From contig JAOTYE010000008.1 of assembly GCA_029862045.1 (NCBI GenBank), positions 62,001 through 126,000 on the forward strand: a stretch of 64,000 nt of DNA, in the 5' to 3' direction. The position numbers and the translations under genes were made by a program. Under the pieces are notes generated by a model. It was not told the origin of the DNA. It saw nothing but the letters and a program-made list of their open reading frames with translations, and searched no databases. Origin of the DNA: Gammaproteobacteria bacterium (GTDB taxonomy: Bacteria; Pseudomonadota; Gammaproteobacteria; Steroidobacterales; Woeseiaceae). Shown here piece by piece: positions 44,354 to 53,507 of the stretch (its first letter is position 1; every line of letters starts with the position of its first letter).

Positions 44354-44381
44354 TTATGCCAACTCTGCCTGGGTGCGCGGT

Positions 44382-45944
44382 TTAAGCGACGTCGGCACGA
44401 ATCTTTCTTGGCCGTGTGATCTCACGCGTTGCCAAGGCACCTGCCATACATGACACCGTACCCCCCGGGTGCGTCCCGCTGCCACAAAGCGTCAGTCCCT
44501 CGACTGGCGTTTCGTGATTGAAGCATTCCGGGATCGGGCGAATCACTACCTGATCGAGTCCGGGTTCACCGTGATGCAAGTGTCCACCAGTCAGCCCGTA
44601 GTCGTTTTCAAGATCGGCCGGTGATGAGAGCTTTGCGGCAATGATCTTTTTGTCAAACCCTGGCGCAAATCGCGAAATCGTGTCGATGACTTTCCTGGTC
44701 AGAGCACTTCTCGCATCATCCGTCCAACCGCCATCGAGGTTGTAGGGCGCGTAAGCGACCAAAACACTGACAACGCTCTTGTCAGCCGGCGCGAGGCGCG
44801 GATCGTCGATCGTGGGAATCGCAATATCCAGGACGGGTTCGTCTGAGAATCTATCGTATTTGATAGCATCGAACGCTTTCTCGACATGATCGAGTGTCGG
44901 TGCGATTCGCGCGTGACACACGTTGTCATCTGCGGATGCACCCTGGAACGACACTGGACCATCGATGGCGAGAAGTAAGTGTGCGGCAGTACCGCAGGTT
45001 CTGAAGTTAGAAATACGGTGCTCGGTTGTGTGCGTGAGCGCCTCGACCGGGAGCAAATCGAGCAGCACGGCTTTTGGGTTACAGCTGGCACTTACGGCAG
45101 CTGCTTCGATCATTTCGCCATTTTCGAGTTCGACACCTTTGACCGATTTGTTCTCAATAAGGATCTTCGTGACGGCGTTGCCGCTCTTGACCTGCACACC
45201 AAGCTCGCGCGCGCGGCGAATCAGGGCTTCGGTCAGCGCGATACTGCCGCCCTTGATCGACTGGCCCGCTATCGACTCATGCATCAGCAAGTTCATTGTC
45301 GTGCCGGGTGAGCGTGGTGCGGCGAAGGTGCCTAGAACGGCGTCCATCGACAGGGCACCTTTGATGAAGGCCGATTCAAAATACTCGTTCAGGAAGTCTC
45401 TCACGGGCATGGGTGCGACACGGAGGAGCTCGACCATATCGTGCGAGCCCAGGAATCGAAGTCCAAGCGCGCGTGTCAGGACTTCAACGGGTGCCTCCCG
45501 CTCTACCTCAAGAAAGTTTAAGGGGCGGCGTGTGAGAAAACGCGAAAGAACCGGTCGGATCCGATTCATGAAGGCGCGGTAGCGCGCGTAGTTCCGTCCG
45601 TCGGACGGGGCGTGCTGCGAAATACCGAACGCCGTGCGATTGAAAGGGCCGAAAATGGGGGCGACATGCCCGGATTCGCCGAGCGCGTACACCGTTGGCA
45701 GCTCGTTTTGGATGAGACTCTTCAGGCCCAGCGAGTTCATTACCGATTCTGAGACGTTCCCGGTTCCGTGCCAGACGCCAGCGCTTTTGAATCCAGGCTC
45801 AAACTCGACTGATTCTGCGAGTCCGCCAAGTGCATCGCGTTTTTCAACGAGCGCGACGCGCTCGCCCTGCATCGCCATGAGGCACGCGGTCGTGAGACCG
45901 TTGTGGCCGCCGCCAATAACGATTACGTCAAATCGTTCGCTCAT
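44382..45944 (-). CDS. phytoene desaturase-like FAD/NAD(P) oxidoreductase, second of pair
   Basis: A 520-residue flavoprotein. The dinucleotide-binding motif V-I-G-G-G-H-N-G-L opens the chain, followed by the E-K-R acidic end of strand 2. The C-terminal FAD motif is L-C-G-S-G-T-H-P-G-G-T-V. Overall layout is that of bacterial phytoene desaturase/PYROXD2-like proteins, not of the carotenoid operon enzymes. No crtB or other carotenoid gene is nearby. It overlaps the stop of its paralogue by four bases (ATGA). Substrate unknown; the GcvT-like partner suggests an N-methyl or one-carbon compound. Confidence 0.88.
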   Translation of the reverse strand: MSERFDVIVIGGGHNGLTTACLMAMQGERVALVEKRDALGGLAESVEFEPGFKSAGVWHGTGNVSESVMNSLGLKSLIQNELPTVYALGESGHVAPIFGPFNRTAFGISQHAPSDGRNYARYRAFMNRIRPVLSRFLTRRPLNFLEVEREAPVEVLTRALGLRFLGSHDMVELLRVAPMPVRDFLNEYFESAFIKGALSMDAVLGTFAAPRSPGTTMNLLMHESIAGQSIKGGSIALTEALIRRARELGVQVKSGNAVTKILIENKSVKGVELENGEMIEAAAVSASCNPKAVLLDLLPVEALTHTTEHRISNFRTCGTAAHLLLAIDGPVSFQGASADDNVCHARIAPTLDHVEKAFDAIKYDRFSDEPVLDIAIPTIDDPRLAPADKSVVSVLVAYAPYNLDGGWTDDARSALTRKVIDTISRFAPGFDKKIIAAKLSSPADLENDYGLTGGHLHHGEPGLDQVVIRPIPECFNHETPVEGLTLCGSGTHPGGTVSCMAGALATREITRPRKIRADVA

Positions 45945-47563
45945 GCGGCGCGCTTCCGAAGAATGGCTCTCGCTGCCAACTCACCCGAGGCGCCCATAAT
46001 GCCGCCACCGGGGTGGGTTCCTGATGCGCACATCCAAAGGCTACGCACAGGCGTTTTATATTTTGCCCAGCCTGCGGCCGGCCGCAGATAGAGTAGTTGC
46101 TCGAGTGACAGCTCGCCGTGGAATATATTGCCTTCGGTCAGGCCAAATTCCTGTTCGAGATCCCAGGGTGTTAGCACCTGACGGTGCAGAATCGTCTCTT
46201 TGATGCCCGGGATGTATTCCTCAAGCGTGTCGACTACGGCATCGCCAAACGCTTCGCGTCGTTGCGGCCAGTTCGACGCACCTTCTTTGATGTCGTACGG
46301 CGCGTACTGTACAAAACAACTGATTACGTGCTTTCCCGGAGGGGCCATTGTCGGGTCGACGAGCGTCGGGATGACCATATTGATGTAGGGCCGCTCCGAG
46401 AAGTCTCCGTATTTGGCCTGGTCGTAAGCTTTCTCGAGGTATTGAATACTCGGCGCAATGGCAACATCACCGTAGAGGTGCGGCCCATCACCAGGACGGC
46501 TGGAAAACTCGGGCAGCCTATCGACAGCGAGGTTCACCTTCCCGGAGCTGCCGCGGAATTTGTAGTGGCCCAGTTGCGTGGTGAGTTCGCTATCGAGATG
46601 CTCTTTGCCGACCAGACCCAGGTAGGTTCGACGTGGGTCGAGGCCGGATATGACCGTGTCGGCTCGAATTTCGTCGCCATTTTCGAGTGCGACACCTGTT
46701 GCCTTGCCGCTCTTGATGATGACGTTGCTGACATGAGCCTCGGTGACGATTTCCGCTCCATAGGACTGCGCGGAGCGAGCAATCGCTGTGCTGATGCCGC
46801 CGGTGCCGCCTTTGGCAAAGCCCCACGCGCGCATTGCACCATCAATCTCGCCCATATAATGATGTAGCAAAACATAGGCGGTTCCCGGTGAACGTACGCC
46901 CAGGAAGGTGCCGATGATTCCGCTGACGCTCATGGGCGCCTTGAGCACGTCGCTCTCAAACCACTGGTCGAGGAAGTCTGCGGCACTCATTGTGAGAAGC
47001 TTCATGTAGATGAAGCGCTGGTCCGCGTTTGCCTCTCTGAGGCCCTGACTGCTACGCAGTGCCTGAACAAATTCAGCCGGATTGAGTGACGCCGGGTTCG
47101 GCGCCGGGTTGTCGATAATTGATTTGGTGAACCGCGCGAGCTGCGACATCGCCAGCGAGAATTCCGGGTAGACCTCAGCATCTTTTGCTGAAAAGCGCGC
47201 AATCTCGCGGCGCGTCCTGTGTGCATCCCCCCAACGACAAAGCGAGTCCCCATTGGGAAGTGGCGAAAACGATGCTTCAAGTGGAATGATCTCGAGACCG
47301 TGGCGGACCAGCTCCAGGTCGCGCACGATATGTGGACGGAACAGGCTCACGACGTAGGAGCACACCGTATAGGTGAACCCGGGGAAGACCTCTTCGCTGA
47401 CTGCGGAGCCGCCAACGACTGGTCGCTTTTCAAGCACCAAAACGCTTTTGCCGGCTTTCGCGAGGTAGGCAGCGCACGTCAGTCCATTGTGTCCACCGCC
47501 GACAACAACAGCATCGTAGCGCGGGTGATCTGGTTTGTTACTGAACTTCATCACCGTGCTCAC
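45941..47563 (-). CDS. phytoene desaturase-like FAD/NAD(P) oxidoreductase, first of pair
   Basis: A 540-residue paralogue of the next gene. I placed the start at the GTG at 47563, which overlaps the GcvT-like stop (GTGA) and gives V-S-T-V-M-K-F; the ATG at 47551 is nearly as good. The N-terminal V-V-G-G-G-H-N-G-L and the E-K-R strand end bind FAD. The C-terminal motif is A-S-G-T-H-P-G-G-G-I-M-G-A-S-G. Both copies are full length and have kept their cofactor motifs, so they may form a heterodimer or act on successive intermediates. Confidence 0.88.
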   Translation of the reverse strand: MSTVMKFSNKPDHPRYDAVVVGGGHNGLTCAAYLAKAGKSVLVLEKRPVVGGSAVSEEVFPGFTYTVCSYVVSLFRPHIVRDLELVRHGLEIIPLEASFSPLPNGDSLCRWGDAHRTRREIARFSAKDAEVYPEFSLAMSQLARFTKSIIDNPAPNPASLNPAEFVQALRSSQGLREANADQRFIYMKLLTMSAADFLDQWFESDVLKAPMSVSGIIGTFLGVRSPGTAYVLLHHYMGEIDGAMRAWGFAKGGTGGISTAIARSAQSYGAEIVTEAHVSNVIIKSGKATGVALENGDEIRADTVISGLDPRRTYLGLVGKEHLDSELTTQLGHYKFRGSSGKVNLAVDRLPEFSSRPGDGPHLYGDVAIAPSIQYLEKAYDQAKYGDFSERPYINMVIPTLVDPTMAPPGKHVISCFVQYAPYDIKEGASNWPQRREAFGDAVVDTLEEYIPGIKETILHRQVLTPWDLEQEFGLTEGNIFHGELSLEQLLYLRPAAGWAKYKTPVRSLWMCASGTHPGGGIMGASGELAARAILRKRAA

Positions 47564-48750
47564 GCTTTCTTTCTGGGTGGATCGAAAAATGGAGTCTTCG
47601 TGACAATGGCGGGCACGCGTCGACGTTCGAATTCGACAGTGACCTCGATCTGCAAGATCGTACCCGGCTTTGCATAAGCAGACTTCACGGTCGCCAACGC
47701 CAGGTTGTCTTTCAGGATTGCGGACCACGCCCCGCTCGTCGCCTGGCCGACTTGCAGGCCTTTCTTGTTGTAGACCGGGATCGGCGAGCGCCACGCACCG
47801 CCCGGTAACTGGGGTGGCAATCCAAACTCATCGAACAAACGTTCAAAAGCGGGCCAGTCGTAAACGAGACCGACGGATGCCCACACAGATCCGTTTGCTT
47901 TTTCGGCCTTGAGGGCATCTTGTCCGATGAACGGGTCGCGGTCGAGGTCTACGGTCCAGCCGAGGCCAATCTCATACGGCGTCGACTTGCGGGATTCAAT
48001 GAGACAGGTATTTGAGCTGAAGTAGTCGACACCATTCATGATGTAGCCCGCTTCGATGCGTGTGACGTCCATCGCATCGAGGCCGACAGGCTGAATTCTG
48101 TGGTCGCGACCACCGGCCATGATGGCGTCGTAGACATTGAGGGCCTGTTCGCGCTCGACCCAGACCTCGTATCCAAGATCACCGGTGTAACCTGTTCGCG
48201 AAATGATGACATCGACGCCGTCGAGCTTCGCGTTCGTTAAACCAAAGTAACGAAGGCCGTCCAGGTCCGTGTCGCCGACGTTTTTCAGTATGTCACGAGA
48301 ATTCGGTCCTTGAAGCGAGAGTGTCCCGATCTTGTCGGTGCTGTCTTCAATCGTGACGTCGAAGCGGCGTGATTGACGCATGAGCCATGAAAACGTGGGC
48401 TCGGCCGCCGTGATGCGGAAGTAGGTGTCGTCCAGTCGGGACACAGTTCCGTCGTCAAGAACTTTACCGTGGTCATCACACCAGCACAGGTAAGTGCAGC
48501 GACCGACCTTGAGTTTGTTGATGTCTTTGACCATGACGCGCGAAAGGAACGCGGCTGCGTCTTTACCATAGACCTCGTACTTGAAAAGGGGGCTGACGTC
48601 GATCAGACCGGCAGCATTTCGCAACGCATAGTACTCGCGCTCGTGACACGTGTCGTACGAGCAAACCGTGTAGTAGCCCGCCCAGTCCTTATAGAAAAGG
48701 CTGGTGCAAAGCTCCGAAGTACGCGGATGAAACGGTGTCCCGATGGGCAT
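47560..48750 (-). CDS. aminomethyltransferase (GcvT) family protein, not canonical glycine cleavage
   Basis: A 396-residue tetrahydrofolate-binding protein of the GcvT/DmdA/sarcosine-dehydrogenase-tail fold. Motifs include A-G-L-I-D-V-S-P-L-F, L-Q-G-P-N-S-R-D-I-L, S-R-T-G-Y-T-G-D-L-G-Y-E and R-I-E-A-G-Y-I. The C-terminal barrel domain runs about 300-390. AGGAGC precedes the ATG. No gcvH or gcvP is present; instead two flavin oxidoreductases follow, each overlapping by four bases. A demethylase or methyl-transfer role onto folate, as for DmdA or dimethylglycine enzymes, fits better than glycine cleavage. The substrate is unknown. Confidence 0.85.
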   Translation of the reverse strand: MPIGTPFHPRTSELCTSLFYKDWAGYYTVCSYDTCHEREYYALRNAAGLIDVSPLFKYEVYGKDAAAFLSRVMVKDINKLKVGRCTYLCWCDDHGKVLDDGTVSRLDDTYFRITAAEPTFSWLMRQSRRFDVTIEDSTDKIGTLSLQGPNSRDILKNVGDTDLDGLRYFGLTNAKLDGVDVIISRTGYTGDLGYEVWVEREQALNVYDAIMAGGRDHRIQPVGLDAMDVTRIEAGYIMNGVDYFSSNTCLIESRKSTPYEIGLGWTVDLDRDPFIGQDALKAEKANGSVWASVGLVYDWPAFERLFDEFGLPPQLPGGAWRSPIPVYNKKGLQVGQATSGAWSAILKDNLALATVKSAYAKPGTILQIEVTVEFERRRVPAIVTKTPFFDPPRKKA

Positions 48751-48763
48751 GAATTGCTCCTGA

Positions 48764-49897
<1,134 letters not shown>

Positions 49898-49903
49898 CAG
49901 AGG

Positions 49904-50476
49904 CTATGCAATTCTGAACCGGTACGGTCTCTTCGAGTCCTCCTCCGCATAGTCGATCCCGATCCTGGGCCCGACAGTGATGTCTTGCGGTGCCACTGGT
50001 ATCTGTTGATCTTCGATCCAGATGCGATCTTCAAGCAGGCTGGTGCCAGTTAGCTCCGTCTTGATGCCGAGCGCTTGTGTCAGCGTTCCGGGCCCCGCGA
50101 GACATATTTTGCCGTTGCCTGGTTGCTTGCGTCTCTGCCGCATAACATCGATTCCTTCCACCGGTTCGGCGGCTCTTATCAAAATCGCCAGGGGCACATC
50201 TACATCGCCGACGACGACATTGAAGAGATGATGAATGCCGTAATATAAATAAACATAGGCAGTGCCACCTTGCCCAAACATAGGCTCGGTTCGGCCCGTG
50301 CGACGGCCACCGTAGGCGTGACTGGCTCTATCATCAATGCCGGCATACGCCTCGGTTTCAGTGATGATCGCTTTGGTGATCTGATTATCCTGGTTCGAGC
50401 AGAGAACCTTGCCGAGTAATTCCCGGCTGACCTCGACGACATCGTTTCGCAAATAGAATTCGAGCGGCAATTTCAT
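49904..50476 (-). CDS. DNA-3-methyladenine glycosylase (AAG/Mpg family)
   Basis: A 190-residue base-excision-repair enzyme that removes alkylated and deaminated purines. Family motifs are E-T-E-A-Y-A-G-I-D-D-R-A-S-H-A (catalytic Glu region), R-T-G-R-T-E-P-M-F, Y-V-Y-L-Y-Y-G-I-H-H-L-F-N-V-V and L-A-G-P-G-T-L-T-Q-A-L-G-I. The start at 50476 (M-K-L-P-L-E-F) matches the family; an ATG seven codons upstream is possible. Neither has a clear ribosome-binding site. It converges with the adenine deaminase gene and is divergent from the antiporter gene. Confidence 0.94.
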   Translation of the reverse strand: MKLPLEFYLRNDVVEVSRELLGKVLCSNQDNQITKAIITETEAYAGIDDRASHAYGGRRTGRTEPMFGQGGTAYVYLYYGIHHLFNVVVGDVDVPLAILIRAAEPVEGIDVMRQRRKQPGNGKICLAGPGTLTQALGIKTELTGTSLLEDRIWIEDQQIPVAPQDITVGPRIGIDYAEEDSKRPYRFRIA

Positions 50477-50570
50477 CGCTTGATATATTCGCCTCATACA
50501 GATTTAGCACCGCAGACATGGTAAACAGTACGCAACGCTAACGCGATAGAACGAGTGAACCGGTGAGCCA

Positions 50571-52007
50571 ATGGAACCAACTCTGAAATTTTACGGCGGG
50601 CGACTCGGCGCCGCCGTACCGTTGCTGTTTTTTGTCGTCTGGGCGATCGCGATATCGGTCGCCGGTGTCCCCAGTGAGCACGGTCTGATTCTGGGTATGG
50701 TCATCGGGCTCACGGTCGGCATGCTGTTGTGCCGCAGTCGTTGGGCCGACTACGCGAATGCCATTTTCACAGGTATGGCAAGCCCCGTGGCCACCGTTAC
50801 GATTGTCGCCTGGTTCTGGGCGGGAATGTTCGCACAGGTATTGCGCGTCGGCGGTCTGGTCGACGGACTCGTCTGGCTCGGTGGTCAGTCGAATGCGACA
50901 GGCGGCTTTTTCGTCGGTGCCACGTTCGTGCTCGCAGCGACGTTCGGCACGGCGGTCGGTACCGGCTATGGCACGACAGTGGCCTTTTGTACATTGATGT
51001 TTCCCGCCGGGCTGATCCTCGGCGCCGATCCTGTCTGGCTGTTCGCCGCGATCCTGTCCGGTGCCGCTTTCGGCGATAACCTGGCGCCGGTCTCCGACAC
51101 GACAGTTGTCTCGGCGACCACACAGGAAACCGACATTCCCGGTGTCGTGCGCTCACGCGTCAAATACGCGCTGCTCGCGGCATTGCCGGCACTTGTGCTC
51201 TTCATTCTGCTTGGCGGGGACGGCATGGATCCCGATCGTGCCCAGGCGGCCGAGCTGCTTGCCGATACGGCTTCGCCAAATGGCCTGGCTCTGCTCGCGC
51301 CGTTTGCGCTGGTGATCTTCCTGGCCTTGAGCGGGTATCACATTCTTGTATCGCTGACCTGGGGCATCGTGACTGCCATTGCAGTGGAGCTCTTGCTCGG
51401 TCTCGCACCGCCTGAGGCTATTTTGTTTTTCGACCCGTCTACCGATACGGTCGGTGGTGCCCTGGTCGATGGCATCGCCGGTTATCTCGGACTATCGATT
51501 TTGATCTTGTTGATCGTTGCCGCTGGTCACCTGATGCGGCTCGGCGGTGCACTCGACGCCCTGATTGATGCTCTCAAGCGATTTGCGCGCGCATCGGTAG
51601 CGCGGGCCGAAGCCGCGATGTGGGGCATCGTGTTCTCGCTCAATGCGTTCATCACGATTAATACCGCCGCGGAGATCGCTGCCGCTCCTGTGATTTCGCA
51701 ACTCGGCAAGCGCTTCCGCCTGCACCCGTACCGTCGGGCGAATATGCTCGACGCCGTGACGTCTGCAATCGGCTACATTTTTCCGTGGGGTGGCGGCGTG
51801 TTGATCGGCTATCAGACGATTCGCACCCTCGAATCGCAGTACGACTTTGTACACGCGGTGTCACCGACTGACGTCTGGCCGTTCGTGCTACACGGTTGGT
51901 TCCTCGCCGCCGTCATGTTGCTTGCCGCACTCACTGGATTCGGCCGCAGTTACGAGGCCGCTGACGGATCGGAGACGAAGACGCCGCCGGAAGACTTGTC
52001 AATGTGA
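50571..52007 (+). CDS. NhaC-family Na+/H+ antiporter
   Basis: A 478-residue inner-membrane protein with about eleven to twelve hydrophobic segments. It has the NhaC-type features G-T-A-V-G-T-G-Y-G-T-T-V, F-G-D-N-L-A-P-V-S-D-T-T-V and F-P-W-G-G-G-V. It exchanges Na+ (or another small cation or organic substrate, as in MleN-like members) for protons. It is a single gene with no partner. Confidence 0.9.
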   Translation: MEPTLKFYGGRLGAAVPLLFFVVWAIAISVAGVPSEHGLILGMVIGLTVGMLLCRSRWADYANAIFTGMASPVATVTIVAWFWAGMFAQVLRVGGLVDGLVWLGGQSNATGGFFVGATFVLAATFGTAVGTGYGTTVAFCTLMFPAGLILGADPVWLFAAILSGAAFGDNLAPVSDTTVVSATTQETDIPGVVRSRVKYALLAALPALVLFILLGGDGMDPDRAQAAELLADTASPNGLALLAPFALVIFLALSGYHILVSLTWGIVTAIAVELLLGLAPPEAILFFDPSTDTVGGALVDGIAGYLGLSILILLIVAAGHLMRLGGALDALIDALKRFARASVARAEAAMWGIVFSLNAFITINTAAEIAAAPVISQLGKRFRLHPYRRANMLDAVTSAIGYIFPWGGGVLIGYQTIRTLESQYDFVHAVSPTDVWPFVLHGWFLAAVMLLAALTGFGRSYEAADGSETKTPPEDLSM

Positions 52008-52077
52008 TCGACCAATAGGGAACGATTTTCCCGTTTTTCAGTCAGATCCTGATGCGCTGAATAGTGATGAGATAGTG

Positions 52078-53292
52078 ATGTTTCTTGCAATCTCTGAACA
52101 AAAAAACCGACTAAGCCTGCTCTCCACAAGTTTGCTTCTTATGTTGCTGTCTGCCTGCGGTGGCGGCGGTAGCAGTGGCGGCGGTGAACCTGCCACTGGC
52201 TATACATACCAGCCGCCGGCAAACATGGGCGATGGCTGGACGGTTAGCGATGCCGGCAGTCAGGGCATGTCGGTGCAGCGGCTCGAAGACATGATGGACG
52301 CTATCGGCCGCGGGGAGTTTCCAATCATTGATTCAATTGCCATCGCCAGTCAGGGCGCGCTCGTCTTCGACGAAACAATCAGGACGCACCTGGACGACAA
52401 GGACAGCTGGGTGGACAACGGCGACCTCTCCATGCATGCACAGTTTTCTGCATCGAAGAGCGTCGCCTCCATCCTCGTGGGAATAGCGGTCGATCTGGGT
52501 GATATCGGCGGAGTGGACGTACCGTATTTGAGCCTCTTCGATTATCCGGGCTACGACAACTGGGACGAACGCAAGAATCAAATTACTTTGGAACACGTCC
52601 TGACCATGCGTCTTGGATTGCAGTGGGATGAATGGAATCCCTCATACAGCGATCCGAACAATGCGCTGATCCACTTTTACAACCAAAATCATGATTACAG
52701 CAAGGGTTTGCTGGATCTGCCGATGGATGCGGATCCTGGGTCCAGGTACGCATACAACACTATAGCTACTGTGTCGTTGGGTCAGGCGGTGCAGAACCGA
52801 AGCCCGTTGACCTATGCCGACTTCTTGAATACCTACCTGCTGGACCCGTTGCGTATCACGCGAGTCAATTTTACTGAAACCCCAACCGGCCTGCCGGATC
52901 TTGGTGGCGGACTGTATATGTACTCGAGAGACATGGTGAAGTTTGGCCAGATGTATATGGACGATGGCCGCTGGAACGGACAGCAAATCGTCAGCAGTGA
53001 GTGGGTCGCGGCATCGATTCAGGCGTACACCGATTTGGCGTGGAGCGAGCCGGAAACAAGGGACTGGCAAGTCGATGGATACGGTTATCAATGGTGGACC
53101 GGCTACTTTGAGCATGGTGGTCAAGTGCTCCGTTCCTTTGCCGCACTCGGCTATGGCCAACAGCTTGTAATGGTAATACCGGAACTGGAGCTGGTGATCG
53201 CTGTAAATTCGAGCGGCTACGAAGAGCTGCCCGAACAGGGGAATCAGGTATACGACCTGATCGACCGTTTTCTACTCCCCACGCCTCAGTGA
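52078..53292 (+). CDS. lipoprotein serine hydrolase of the beta-lactamase (class C) family
   Basis: A 404-residue envelope protein. The ATG at 52078 is chosen because it opens a lipoprotein signal: a hydrophobic stretch then L-L-S-A-C, followed by a Gly/Ser linker. The hydrolase domain has S-x-x-K as S-A-S-K (about residue 126), Y-x-N as Y-A-Y-N, and near the end H-G-G-Q and G-Y-G-Q-Q-L. This is the penicillin-binding-protein/esterase group (Pfam Beta-lactamase), so it could be a peptidase, esterase or 6-aminohexanoate-type hydrolase. Resistance function is not implied. Confidence 0.88.
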   Translation: MFLAISEQKNRLSLLSTSLLLMLLSACGGGGSSGGGEPATGYTYQPPANMGDGWTVSDAGSQGMSVQRLEDMMDAIGRGEFPIIDSIAIASQGALVFDETIRTHLDDKDSWVDNGDLSMHAQFSASKSVASILVGIAVDLGDIGGVDVPYLSLFDYPGYDNWDERKNQITLEHVLTMRLGLQWDEWNPSYSDPNNALIHFYNQNHDYSKGLLDLPMDADPGSRYAYNTIATVSLGQAVQNRSPLTYADFLNTYLLDPLRITRVNFTETPTGLPDLGGGLYMYSRDMVKFGQMYMDDGRWNGQQIVSSEWVAASIQAYTDLAWSEPETRDWQVDGYGYQWWTGYFEHGGQVLRSFAALGYGQQLVMVIPELELVIAVNSSGYEELPEQGNQVYDLIDRFLLPTPQ

Positions 53293-53507
53293 CATCGGAG
53301 ACTGCATTAGTCTACGACAGCGTAGCGCTATCTTGCGGAAACGCTTTATTCAAGCGTACGCGTCCGACGTAGGGATTCTGCCAAGGCGAACTCGAAAGTG
53401 ATTATGTTAATTCCGGTCGGGTCTAACTGGTATATAATCACTGCCGCGAGCAGAACAACAAATCAACAACACTAAAACACCAAGAATTCTTCCATGAGGG
53501 GATCGAC
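53293..53507. other. 215-base intergenic region upstream of PA-domain subtilase
   Basis: There is no gene. An AT-rich stretch near 53400-53500 is likely to hold the promoter of the subtilase gene. No assignable operator was seen. Confidence 0.3.

Noticed and set aside
44382..47563. Carotenoid biosynthesis cluster
   Set aside because: The two flavoproteins resemble phytoene desaturase, but no phytoene synthase, cyclase or isoprenoid gene is adjacent.
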